This document shows positions 26,674 through 35,105 of a stretch of DNA of 64,000 nt, piece by piece. The stretch's first letter is position 1; the number at the start of each line of letters is the position of its first letter. Source of the stretch: JAMXLO01 sp963799415 (lineage in GTDB: Bacteria > Pseudomonadota > Alphaproteobacteria > Acetobacterales > Acetobacteraceae); assembly GCA_963799415.1 (NCBI GenBank), contig CAWCXI010000026.1:152003-216002 (forward strand). Reading direction: 5' to 3'. The notes beneath the pieces were generated by a model. The model searched no databases. It saw only the letters and a list, made by a program, of their open reading frames with translations, and was not told the DNA's origin. Position numbers and translations under genes: made by a program.

Positions 26674-27059
26674 CTGAACTTCTCCGCTGCTTCGGCAAGG
26701 CGGCGATCAAGAGTCACGAGCGCGGCTCTCAACTGCCTCGCAAGCCACATATAGCTCGCATCGTAGAACGAAAGGCGCGTCTGCTCGGCAAGAGTGAGGA
26801 CGCCTTCGTAGTCCACATTGTTGATCTCAATAGCAAGACGAGAGCGCCATCGAAAGCCAGCCCACAACTCACTGTGCCTGTCCGGGTGGCGGCGCAATTT
26901 TGTCAGACAGACATTGCTCATCTCAAAGTCCAACAGCGGAGAAGCAACGAGCTGATGACCGTCCAGTTGGCGAACCACTCGCGCCGCTTCAGGTTCCTGA
27001 AAAAGGACAGCCGCGATGGCAGATGCGTCAACGACCTTTGTCGGCACTGTGGCCACCAT
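26670..27059 (-). CDS. PIN domain toxin (VapC/FitB-like ribonuclease)
   Basis: A 129-residue PIN domain protein. The acidic residues expected for the metal site are present: KVVDASAIAAVLF (Asp11), LDFEMSNV (Glu46), RLSFYDASYMWLA (Asp100) and LVTLDRRLA (Asp118). Members of the family cleave tRNA or rRNA and are neutralised by a partner encoded just upstream. ATG 27059 lies inside the antitoxin gene (32-base overlap), the usual arrangement for coupled translation. Confidence 0.88.
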   Translation of the reverse strand: MVATVPTKVVDASAIAAVLFQEPEAARVVRQLDGHQLVASPLLDFEMSNVCLTKLRRHPDRHSELWAGFRWRSRLAIEINNVDYEGVLTLAEQTRLSFYDASYMWLARQLRAALVTLDRRLAEAAEKFR

Positions 27060-27291
27060 CGCGATCGGCACGGATGATATCGGCGGACTCGCTCGGTGTG
27101 TTGAGCCCCAACCTGCGAACCTCCGACAAGACTTCCGATGGCGTGAGGTAGCGCGATGTCGGCGGCCGGACCGCATCCTCGATGATCGCCATCAATTCAC
27201 CCTGGAGTGACCGGTGGTTGCGCGACGCCCGCTCGCGCAAGCGCAGCACAACGTCATCAGGCGCGTTCTTGATCGAAAGGTTCACGGGCAT
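27028..27291 (-). CDS. Antitoxin, FitA/ribbon-helix-helix type
   Basis: An 87-residue protein. The first 45 residues, MPVNLSIKNAPDDVVLRLRE then RSLQGELMAIIEDAV, form a ribbon-helix-helix DNA-binding domain of the FitA kind; the C-terminal part (LTPSEVLSEVRRLGL) would bind the toxin. It normally represses its own promoter together with the toxin. ATG 27291 was preferred over an upstream start at 27333. It overlaps the PIN gene by 32 bases. Confidence 0.85.
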   Translation of the reverse strand: MPVNLSIKNAPDDVVLRLRERASRNHRSLQGELMAIIEDAVRPPTSRYLTPSEVLSEVRRLGLNTPSESADIIRADRDGGHSADKGR

Positions 27292-27326
27292 TGTTAGCAC
27301 TAGATTAGAGCCGATTTGGAGCAACA

Positions 27327-28373
27327 TTAGCACCCCAGCGGTGCGCTCTCAACCGCATCCTCCGCTTCGTCCTCCTCGCCATAACCGACCAGCCGCAGCG
27401 CGCGTCCCTTGATGCCGCGCGTCCCGGCCGCGTGGATCAGCGCCTCCTCGCGGCCATGCGTCACCCAGACCTCCGGCGCGCCCACCTCATCCAGCGTGGC
27501 GTTCAGCTCATCCCAATCCGCATGGTCGGAGATCACCAGAGGCAATTCCACGCCACGCGACTTGGCGCGTTGCCGCACCCGCATCCAGCCGGACGCCATT
27601 GCCACCACGGGGTCCGCCACGCGCCGCGCCCACCGGTCTGTGACCGCAGCGGGCGGCGCCAGCACGATCGTCCCCACCAATTCGCCCTTTGCCGCCGCCG
27701 TCGCAGGTCGTAGATCGCCGAACGCCACGCCGCGTGCCTCGTATACTTGGCACAATGCGGACAGCGCGCCGTGCAGCCAGATCGGTCGGTCCCAACCCGC
27801 CTGACGCAGCAGCGCGATCAGCCGCTGGCACTTGCCAAGGGCGTAACATCCCACGACGTGGGTCCGATCCGGGAACAAAGCCACACTGGCTAGCAGCCGG
27901 CCGATCTCCTGCTCGGGCGGTGGATGGCGGAACACCGGCAGCGCGAAGGTCGCCTCGGTGACGAACACGTCGCAATGCTCCGGCACGAATCCCGCACACG
28001 TCGGATCGGCGGTGCGTTTGTAGTCACCACTGACAACCACCCGCGTGCCTTGGTACTCCATCGCCACCTGGGCGCTCCCCAGGACATGCCCGGCAGGCTG
28101 CAGCCATAAGTGCACGTCGCCGACGCGCAGCCTCTCGCCCCAGCCCAGCGCCTGCTGTGTCCCGCCGGCCCGGTCCTCGCCCAGGCGCGCGCGCATCAGC
28201 GCGAGAGTGTCCGCACTGGCGAGCACCGCCTGATGGCCTGGGCGCGCGTGATCGGAGTGCGCGTGGGTGATCACCGCACGGTCCACCGGCCGCAGCGGAT
28301 CGATGAAGAAGCTGCCAGGCTCGCAGTAGAGGCCCTGCGGCAGGGTCTTCAGCCAGGTCGAGGCATGCGGCAT
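27327..28373 (-). CDS. Ligase-associated DNA exonuclease (MBL/beta-CASP fold)
   Basis: A 348-residue metallo-beta-lactamase-fold nuclease. It begins MPHASTWLKTLPQGLYCEPG and has the zinc motif HAHSDHARPG at residues 37-45, GHVLGSAQVAMEY, VVSGDYKR and LVISDHADWDE. This is the pattern of the 'ligase-associated exonuclease' family (mRNA 3'-end-processing-factor-like), normally encoded with an ATP-dependent ligase and an Lhr-type helicase. The helicase is present at 30360 but the ligase is not. Its role is in DNA repair, probably end processing. Confidence 0.9.
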   Translation of the reverse strand: MPHASTWLKTLPQGLYCEPGSFFIDPLRPVDRAVITHAHSDHARPGHQAVLASADTLALMRARLGEDRAGGTQQALGWGERLRVGDVHLWLQPAGHVLGSAQVAMEYQGTRVVVSGDYKRTADPTCAGFVPEHCDVFVTEATFALPVFRHPPPEQEIGRLLASVALFPDRTHVVGCYALGKCQRLIALLRQAGWDRPIWLHGALSALCQVYEARGVAFGDLRPATAAAKGELVGTIVLAPPAAVTDRWARRVADPVVAMASGWMRVRQRAKSRGVELPLVISDHADWDELNATLDEVGAPEVWVTHGREEALIHAAGTRGIKGRALRLVGYGEEDEAEDAVESAPLGC

Positions 28374-28424
28374 TCCGGCAAAATGGCCCCGATTGCCGCC
28401 TGTTGCCAGACTGCGGGCGCGGCT

Positions 28425-30224
28425 TCAGCTCGCCAGCGCCAGCTCCTCCGCCACGGTGTAGGGGACCGTGCCGGCGACGGCGATCTCCAGCATCGGCACC
28501 CCGCCGACCGCCGGCAGGGGCAGCACGGCATTGCCATCCGTCCAACGCCTGAGCGCGATCCCGTCCCGCTCTGCGGCCCACCAGCCGCTGACAAGCGACG
28601 GATGATCGAGCGGAATGTCGCAGAGCTCGTCCCCACCGCGCACCACGAGGCGTGCAACCTGGACACCGAGACGGCGGCGATCCTCCAGCCACGGACACGC
28701 GTCGGATGGAGCGGCCGCGTGTGAAACAAGACGCACCTCGCTCACTCCGCGCGGCAGCATGAAGACATACCGGAGCGCATCGGTGATCACCGGCTTGATC
28801 AGTCGGCCCCCTGCCAGCAGGCGCAGATCCGGGTCATCTGTGGTCTGCAGGCTAGCCGGCCAGCGGCCGAGTGCTGCGGCGCGTTCTACCAGACGCTGCC
28901 AGACAGGCCGAATGGAGCTCTCATCCGTAGCGAACGGTTCGCAGGAGTTCGCTTCGCGCGTTGCATTGTCCGCATCGTCGGTGAGATCGGGATAGAGAGG
29001 GCCCGGCTGATCAGAGTTGGCGAAGAAGCCGCGATTGCCGGTATCCAGATAGCTCTCCGCGGGCAGGCCTTCTGCCAGCATGATGGCGTGCTTCTCCAGC
29101 TCCACATGGTAGTAGACGATGGAGTTCCGATCGTTGTCCTGCCGGATCGTCGCACCATTGATCAGTTGCCGCGCGCAGATCAGCTTTCCGTCGGTCAGGA
29201 TGGCGTGATCCGGCGAGACCAGCAGGTCGCGGTGCGGCACGTTGTCGGCAAACGCGCTGCGTTCGATGCGGATCGGCGCGACCAAACGCGGCTGCGGATG
29301 CGCCGCAAGGTTCACACGCCTCTGGCCGATCCAAATCACTGGGACCGGTGCAAGTTCGTCGCCGCGGAGCGTCATCACCTGGTCGCCCGGCCTCAGGGTC
29401 TCGACCGCAACTTCGCCATCGACGGCCTCGACCATGGTGCCCTGTGCGTAACAGACCATCAGCACTGTGCCGCCGCTGCCATCGTCGGCAAGTGCGAAGG
29501 CCCCGGGATTATTGATGTGGGCGATGGTGAAGACCGCGTCGTTACCTGAGTCGATGGTCAGGGTCGTGCCGTTGTATTGCGTGGTTAACTGACTCGAAAA
29601 CGGCAGCGAGCCGATATCGATCTCGTTGGCACCGCCAAAGCCCGCAATCGTTGCGTTCAGCGCGGTGCCAACATTGTCGAGCACAAGTGTATCGGACCCA
29701 GCGTCAACGAAGCTGATCACGTTGGCGGCCGCGTTGGCACCCGTGACGTTGCCGCCGACCTCGATCGTCCCGTCCAAGGATATCGCGTAGTGGCCGCTGC
29801 CAGAGACGGAGCCCGCGAACAGGCTTCCGCCATCGACATCGACCGTGCCACCGCTGTCAACGATGCCGCTGCCGATATCGAGCACGCCCTCGGTCATCGC
29901 GGTCGAATTGGCATCCAGGGTGAAGCTGCCGAAGACGTTCCCTGTGCCACCCGCACCGACATCGAATATGCTGTGAGCAAGGGTCGCGTTGCCTAAGATG
30001 GACAAGGAGCCATCGTCGATCAGGCGAATCGATCCTGAAGCACCCCCCACGTGGAGGGTCTTTATCTGGTAAGGGCGCTCAGTCGCAGTGATGACCACCG
30101 AGTACGTGCCGGACGCATTGATCGCGACATCATTGGTACTGGTGGGAACGCCCCTGCTCCAGTTCGAGGCAACCTGCCAGTTTGATGTCCCCGTCGTGGC
30201 GCCGACCCAGCTATTGGTCGCCAT
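28425..30224 (-). CDS. Hint domain-containing protein with beta-rich N-terminal region
   Basis: A 599-residue protein. Residues 1-250 are repetitive, Gly/Asn/Thr/Ser-rich beta strands resembling autotransporter passenger or adhesin repeats (SNWSRGVPTSTNDVAINASG, then GTIEVGGNVTG). Cys258 starts a Hint (hedgehog/intein) module: CYAQGTMVEAVDGEVAVETL, RPGDQVMTL, the block with HRDLLVSPDHAIL and a later HAIMLAEGLPAESYLDTGNR. About 200 unrelated residues follow. Proteins of this design are multiplied in Acetobacteraceae and may self-process. No classical signal peptide is present, so export would be by another route. It sits where the ATP-dependent ligase usually lies. Confidence 0.85.
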   Translation of the reverse strand: MATNSWVGATTGTSNWQVASNWSRGVPTSTNDVAINASGTYSVVITATERPYQIKTLHVGGASGSIRLIDDGSLSILGNATLAHSIFDVGAGGTGNVFGSFTLDANSTAMTEGVLDIGSGIVDSGGTVDVDGGSLFAGSVSGSGHYAISLDGTIEVGGNVTGANAAANVISFVDAGSDTLVLDNVGTALNATIAGFGGANEIDIGSLPFSSQLTTQYNGTTLTIDSGNDAVFTIAHINNPGAFALADDGSGGTVLMVCYAQGTMVEAVDGEVAVETLRPGDQVMTLRGDELAPVPVIWIGQRRVNLAAHPQPRLVAPIRIERSAFADNVPHRDLLVSPDHAILTDGKLICARQLINGATIRQDNDRNSIVYYHVELEKHAIMLAEGLPAESYLDTGNRGFFANSDQPGPLYPDLTDDADNATREANSCEPFATDESSIRPVWQRLVERAAALGRWPASLQTTDDPDLRLLAGGRLIKPVITDALRYVFMLPRGVSEVRLVSHAAAPSDACPWLEDRRRLGVQVARLVVRGGDELCDIPLDHPSLVSGWWAAERDGIALRRWTDGNAVLPLPAVGGVPMLEIAVAGTVPYTVAEELALAS

Positions 30225-30359
30225 GCTCTCTCCCCGCCGCGCGTGCAGGCACGGCCGTATGGTCCGCTTCGGTCCGCGGACAATCGCTGCGATCGGTTAA
30301 CAGTCCATGAATCCGCAGCCCGGCTTCCCGCCGGATGCGAGACCAAATAGAACGCGGGG

Positions 30360-32819
30360 ATGGCCAGAACATTGCCGGAACCCTTTGCCGTGTGGTTCGC
30401 GCGTCAGGGCTGGACGCCGCGACAGCATCAGCTCGCGATGCTGGACGCCGCGCGCACCGCGGACAGCGTGTTGCTGATCGCGCCCACCGGCGGCGGCAAG
30501 ACGCTGGCGGGATTTCTGCCCACCCTGGTGGCGCTGAACGAGGCGCCGCGCCCCGGCATCCACACGCTGTACGTCAGCCCGCTGAAGGCGTTGGCCAACG
30601 ACATCGCGCGCAATCTGACCCGCCCGGTCGAGGAGATGCGGCTCTCGGTGTCGATCGAAACGCGCACTGGCGACACGCCGGCGAACCGACGCGCGCGTCA
30701 GCGGGTCGCGCCGCCGAACATTCTGCTGACCACGCCGGAAAGTCTGGCGGTGCTGCTGTCGTCAGCCGATGCGCCGTCGATATTCGCGGGGCTTGCCTGC
30801 GTGGTGATGGACGAGGTGCATGCGCTGGCCGGCACCAAGCGCGGCGATCAACTGGCACTGTGCGTTACGCGGTTGATGACGCTGGCGCCGACGTGCCGCC
30901 GTATCGGACTTTCGGCCACAGTGGCGCACCCCGACGCGATCCGCGGCTATGTCGGCGCCGAGCGAGTGATCGAGCAGCCCGACGGCACGCCGCCCGAGCT
31001 CGCAATGATGCTGCCCGAGGGGGAGCTGTCCTGGTCCGGTCACATGGGCCTGGAGGCAGCGCCTGGGGTGATGGCACGCATCCGCTCCGCCCGCATGACC
31101 ATCGTGTTCGTCAACACGCGCGCGCAGGCCGAGCTGATGTTCCAGGCGCTGTGGAGGCTGAACGAGCCGACGCTGCCGATCGCGCTGCACCACGGCTCGC
31201 TGGAGGTGGAGCAGCGCCGGCGCGTCGAGGCGGCGATGGCGTCTGGCAAGCTGCGCGCCGTTGTGGCGACGTCGTCGCTCGATCTCGGCATCGACTGGGC
31301 CGGCGTCGATCAGGTGATTCAGATCGGTGCGCCAAAAGGCGTGGCGCGCCTGCTGCAGCGCGTGGGGCGCGCCAATCACCGGATGGACGAGGCATCGCGC
31401 GCCATCCTGGTGCCGGCCAATCGGTTCGAGGTGCTGGAATGCGAGGCCGCCATGCTTGGCGTGTCCGCGCGCGAACTGGACGGCGACCCGCCGCGGCCAG
31501 GTGGGCTCGATGTGCTGGCGCAGCACCTGCTGGGCCTCGCCTGCTCGGCACCATTCCGCCCGGATGACGTCTATGCCGAGGTACGGCGCGCGGCGCCCTA
31601 TGCGGCGCTGTCGCGCAAGGACTTCGACGACGTGCTGGCGTTCGTGGAGAATGGCGGTTACGCGCTCGCCGCCTACGAGCGTTGGCGCAAGCTGTTCCGC
31701 GACAGCGAAGGCCGCGTGCATGTGCGCTCCGAGCGCATCGCGCGACAGCACCGCATGAACATCGGCACCATTGTCGAGGCACCGCTGATCAAGGTGCGTC
31801 TGGTCGGCAAGAAGCGCCACGGCCCGGTGCTCGGCGAGGTGGAAGAGAACTTCGTCAACCTGCTGCGTCCCGGCGACACGTTCATGTTCGCCGGGCGCCT
31901 GCTGCGCTTCCTGCGGCTGCACGAGAACATGGTGGAATGCGCGGATGGCGGCACCGGCGAGCCGATGGTGCCGGCCTATGAAGGCGGCCGGCTGCCGCTC
32001 ACCACCAACCTCGCCAACCGCGTGCGCGGGCTGCTGCAGGACCCGTCGAGCTGGGGGTTGTTTCCCGACGGCGTGCAGGATTGGCTGAAGCTGCAGAAGG
32101 CGCGGTCGCGGCTGCCGGGACGCAATGATCTGCTGGTGGAGACGTTCCCGCGCGGCGATCGCTGGTACCTGGTGGCGTACTGCTTCGAGGGCCGCAATGC
32201 GCACCAGACGCTCGGCATGCTGCTGACCCGGCGCATGGAGCGTGCGGGTTACGCGCCGCTCGGGTTCGTCGCGACCGACTATGTGCTGGGCGTGTGGTCG
32301 GCGGAGCAGCCGCGCGACGTGGCGAAGCTGTTCGATCAGGACATGCTGGGCGACGATCTGGAGGCGTGGCTGGCGGAAAGCTCGATGCTGCGCCGGACGT
32401 TTCGCAACGTCGCGGTGATCGCCGGGCTGATCGAGCGCCATCATCCAGGCGCGGAGAAGACGCGGAAGCAGGTGACGGTGAATTCCGACCTGATCTACGA
32501 CGTGCTGCGCCGTCACCAGCCGGACCACATCCTGCTGCGTGCCACGCGTGCCGATGCGGCGGGCGGCCTGACCGATCTGTCGCGCATCGCGGGAATGCTG
32601 ACGCGGGTGAAAGGACGGATCGTGCACATGGTGCTGTCACGTGTCTCGCCGCTGGCGGTGCCGGTGCTGCTGGAGATCGGCCGGGAAAGCGTGCGGACGG
32701 ACGCGGACGAGGAGAGGCTGCTGGCGGAGGCCGAGGCGATCATCGCGGAGGCAACAGGAGAGCAGGAGCCGCCACGTGCCCGGCGCCGCCCGATGCAGGC
32801 GTCGCTGTTCAGTTCATGA
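30360..32819 (+). CDS. Ligase-associated DEXH-box helicase (Lhr-like)
   Basis: An 819-residue superfamily 2 helicase. Walker A APTGGGKT is at residues 41-48, DEVH at 151-154, LSATVAHPDAIRGY is motif III, and the helicase C-domain has IVFVNTRAQAELMF, VVATSSLDLGIDWAGVDQVI and QRVGRANHR. The remaining part is the Lhr-core winged-helix region. It matches the 'ligase-associated DNA damage response' helicase and is divergent from the Hint gene. It probably unwinds DNA or RNA-DNA hybrids during repair together with the exonuclease and PdeM. Confidence 0.93.
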   Translation: MARTLPEPFAVWFARQGWTPRQHQLAMLDAARTADSVLLIAPTGGGKTLAGFLPTLVALNEAPRPGIHTLYVSPLKALANDIARNLTRPVEEMRLSVSIETRTGDTPANRRARQRVAPPNILLTTPESLAVLLSSADAPSIFAGLACVVMDEVHALAGTKRGDQLALCVTRLMTLAPTCRRIGLSATVAHPDAIRGYVGAERVIEQPDGTPPELAMMLPEGELSWSGHMGLEAAPGVMARIRSARMTIVFVNTRAQAELMFQALWRLNEPTLPIALHHGSLEVEQRRRVEAAMASGKLRAVVATSSLDLGIDWAGVDQVIQIGAPKGVARLLQRVGRANHRMDEASRAILVPANRFEVLECEAAMLGVSARELDGDPPRPGGLDVLAQHLLGLACSAPFRPDDVYAEVRRAAPYAALSRKDFDDVLAFVENGGYALAAYERWRKLFRDSEGRVHVRSERIARQHRMNIGTIVEAPLIKVRLVGKKRHGPVLGEVEENFVNLLRPGDTFMFAGRLLRFLRLHENMVECADGGTGEPMVPAYEGGRLPLTTNLANRVRGLLQDPSSWGLFPDGVQDWLKLQKARSRLPGRNDLLVETFPRGDRWYLVAYCFEGRNAHQTLGMLLTRRMERAGYAPLGFVATDYVLGVWSAEQPRDVAKLFDQDMLGDDLEAWLAESSMLRRTFRNVAVIAGLIERHHPGAEKTRKQVTVNSDLIYDVLRRHQPDHILLRATRADAAGGLTDLSRIAGMLTRVKGRIVHMVLSRVSPLAVPVLLEIGRESVRTDADEERLLAEAEAIIAEATGEQEPPRARRRPMQASLFSS

Positions 32820-32831
32820 CGGTATCGCCAG

Positions 32832-32920
32832 CCCCCTCCCCCCGCCCCCCTCCCGCAAGAGGAGGGGGAGAAAACCGACTTCTCCCCCTCCCCTTGCGGG
32901 AGGGGATTGGGGGGAGGGGG
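32832..32920. repeat. GC-rich palindromic repeat between the helicase and pdeM
   Basis: Runs of C (CCCCCTCCC...) and their complements form an imperfect inverted repeat: the left arm reads GCCCCCCTCCCGCAAG, then GGAGGGGGAGAA; the right arm TTCTCCCCCTCC, CCTTGCGGGAGGGG and GGGGGGAGGGGG. Spurious translations give SPPPLAGG-like peptides known from dispersed repeats in Alphaproteobacteria. It fills nearly all of the 112-base gap. Confidence 0.75.
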
Positions 32921-32931
32921 TCGTGGTCCCG

Positions 32932-33608
32932 ATGACCGCCGCTCCCATCCACCTCGCCGGGGAGCGCCTGATGCTCGACCCGGCCGGCGCCCTGCACTGG
33001 CCTGCGACCAGTCTGCTCGCGGTCTCCGACCTCCATCTGGAGAAAGGCTCCTCCTACGCCCGCCACGGCCAGTTCCTGCCACCCTGGGACACCCACGCCA
33101 CGCTCGATCGCCTCACCTTGCTGCTGCGCCGCTACCAGCCACGCCTCGTGGTCGCGCTCGGCGACAGCTTCCACGACACTGACGGCTCCGCCCGCCTCCC
33201 CACCGGCGAGCTCTCGCGCCTTCGCGCTATGACCGAGGCGCACCGTTTCATCTGGGTCCAGGGCAACCACGACCCCTCACCGCCGCGCGGCGTCGGCGGC
33301 GAATGGGTAAAGAGTTCACCACCACGAGCCTGATCTTTCGCCACCAGGCAAGGTCAGACGCACAGGCCGAGATCTCCGGCCACCACCACCCCAAGGCGGC
33401 AATCCCCGCACGCGGCAGTAGCGTGAGCCGCCCTTGCTTCGTCAGCGATGCCCGCCGCCTGATGATGCCGGCGTTCGGCGCCTACACGGGCGGCCTTGAC
33501 GTGCGCGATCCCGCAATCGCCCGGCTGTTCCCGCGCGGCGGCCGCGTATTCCTGCTGGGCAAGGAACGTCTGTTCAGCTTCACGCTGGCAACATTGCGTT
33601 CCGGCTGA
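32932..33608 (+). pseudogene. pdeM: Ligase-associated metallophosphoesterase PdeM, frameshifted
   Basis: The calcineurin-like phosphoesterase normally found with the ligase-associated helicase. The first frame gives MTAAPIHLAGERLMLDPAG, VSDLHLEKGSSYARHGQFLP, VALGDSFHDTDG and WVQGNHDPSPP, i.e. the metal-binding D-H, GD and GNHD motifs. The frame is lost near 33300-33312 and continues in the next phase with LIFRHQARSDA, EISGHHHPKAA and GLDVRDPAIARLF to the stop at 33608. A single-base deletion explains it. All motifs are present over the two halves, so either the gene is newly broken or the base is missing from the assembly. Confidence 0.8.
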
Positions 33609-33631
33609 CCTGGCCGCAGGCTGGCGACGAA

Positions 33632-34309
33632 ATGGCGGTCCGATCAATCCCGCAGGACACGCCCATCCGGGTGGTGGGTGACGTGCATGGTGAGGCCATT
33701 GCTTTCGGCTACGCCGCCGCCACTGACCGCTTCGTCGTGCAGCTCGGCGACCTCACCGACTACGGGCCCGACAACGCCGGCACGCTGCGCATCATGTTCC
33801 GCCTGATCGATGAAGGTCGAGGACTGTTCCTGCTGGGCAATCATGACCTGAAGCTGGCACGCTTCCTCGCCGGCCATCCGGTCCGCAATGAGACGACACT
33901 GGACGCGACGCTGGCGCAGCTCGATGCTCCGCTGCGCCAACGGGTGGTGGCCGAGGTCGCCACCGCACCCGCCTGGCTGCGCCGCAACGGCGAGGTCTTC
34001 GTCCATGGCGGCTTCCACACCGCGATGCTCGAGGCGCCGGCGCCCGAGCACGATCTTGATCGTGCCCACGGCGTGCTGGCCCGCGCGCTGTACGGCGAGC
34101 CCACCGGTCGCACCCAGCCCGACGGCTATCCGGAGCGCAGCCTGCGCTGGGTGGATCGCATCCCCGCCGGTATCACGGTTTACTGCGGGCACGATCGGCG
34201 CAGCACCGATGGGCGTCCCTACATCCGACGTGGAGCCGCCGGCGGATCGGCAGTGTTCCTCGATACCGGCGCCGGCAAGGGAGGCCATCTGTCGTGGATC
34301 GATCTGTGA
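33632..34309 (+). CDS. Metallophosphoesterase (PrpE/ApaH-like)
   Basis: A 225-residue calcineurin-like phosphatase. Motifs are VVGDVHGEA (residues 14-22), QLGDLTDYGPDN, LLGNHDLKL, FVHGGFHTAML and the late VYCGHDRR. The order is that of the PPP/ApaH family that hydrolyses dinucleoside polyphosphates or phosphoproteins. It starts 23 bases after pdeM ends and overlaps the SDR gene by 16 bases, so it may be part of the same transcript. Confidence 0.85.
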   Translation: MAVRSIPQDTPIRVVGDVHGEAIAFGYAAATDRFVVQLGDLTDYGPDNAGTLRIMFRLIDEGRGLFLLGNHDLKLARFLAGHPVRNETTLDATLAQLDAPLRQRVVAEVATAPAWLRRNGEVFVHGGFHTAMLEAPAPEHDLDRAHGVLARALYGEPTGRTQPDGYPERSLRWVDRIPAGITVYCGHDRRSTDGRPYIRRGAAGGSAVFLDTGAGKGGHLSWIDL

Positions 34310-35004
34310 GCGTCGCACTGGTGACCGGCGGCGCGCACGGCATTGGCGCCGCGATCGCGGCACGCCTGGCGCGCGACGGCTGCCGCGTGGTGGTCGCCGA
34401 CATGGACCGGAACGGAACGGCACCATCCGGCGCCCGATACGTGGTGTGCGACGTGTCGGACGAGACGTCAGTGGGTGGGCTGCTGAGTGACGTGGCGGCA
34501 CAGGAAGCGAGGCTCGATGCGCTGGTCTGCAATGCCGGGATCAATATCCGCAAGCCGATCGCGCGACTTATGCTGGCGGAATGGTCGCGGGTGATCGGCA
34601 CCAACCTGACCAGCACGTTTCTGTTGACGCGCGCGGCCGAGACAATGCTGCGTGCGTCCAATGGCTCCGTAGTGACGATTGCATCGACGCGCGCCCACAT
34701 GTCGGAAGCCGACACCGAAGCCTATGCCGCGTCGAAGGGAGGGCTGGTCGCCCTGACGCACGCGCTTTCGATCAGCCTCGCGCCGGACATGCGGGTGAAC
34801 TGCATCAGTCCCGGATGGATCTTCACCAAGGGTGATCCGCCGCGCGCGGAGGATCACACGTTTCATCCCGCGGGACGTGTCGGCACGCCGGAGGACATCG
34901 CCGCTCTCGCAGCGTTCCTGGTAGGACCAGAGAGCGGCTTCATCACTGGCGCCGAGTTCATCGTCGATGGCGGCGTGACGCGGAAGATGATCTACCCGGA
35001 ATAA
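34294..35004 (+). CDS. SDR family oxidoreductase
   Basis: A 236-residue classical short-chain dehydrogenase. The cofactor motif TGGAHGIGAAIA is near residue 12, an acidic residue (ADMD) follows beta-2, suggesting NAD preference, then CNAGINIRKP, catalytic Ser in TIASTRAH, and YAASKGGLVAL with Tyr and Lys. SPGWIFTKG and GAEFIVDGG close the fold. The start is GTG 34294, with GGAGG upstream, inside the end of the phosphatase gene. Substrate unknown. Confidence 0.9.
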   Translation: MDRSVSVALVTGGAHGIGAAIAARLARDGCRVVVADMDRNGTAPSGARYVVCDVSDETSVGGLLSDVAAQEARLDALVCNAGINIRKPIARLMLAEWSRVIGTNLTSTFLLTRAAETMLRASNGSVVTIASTRAHMSEADTEAYAASKGGLVALTHALSISLAPDMRVNCISPGWIFTKGDPPRAEDHTFHPAGRVGTPEDIAALAAFLVGPESGFITGAEFIVDGGVTRKMIYPE

Positions 35005-35105
35005 TAGTCGGGCACTGCGTATGGTTTGCGCGAGCAAGGCTCGGTCGCTGGTATCAGCGGGTCGCCACCGCGCGCGGCATGGCGGCCGCGAGAGGGACGG
35101 CGACG

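Noticed and set aside
30762..32627. 621-codon minus-strand ORF opposite the helicase
   Set aside because: Shadow of the Lhr-like helicase; composition typical of antisense GC-rich frames.
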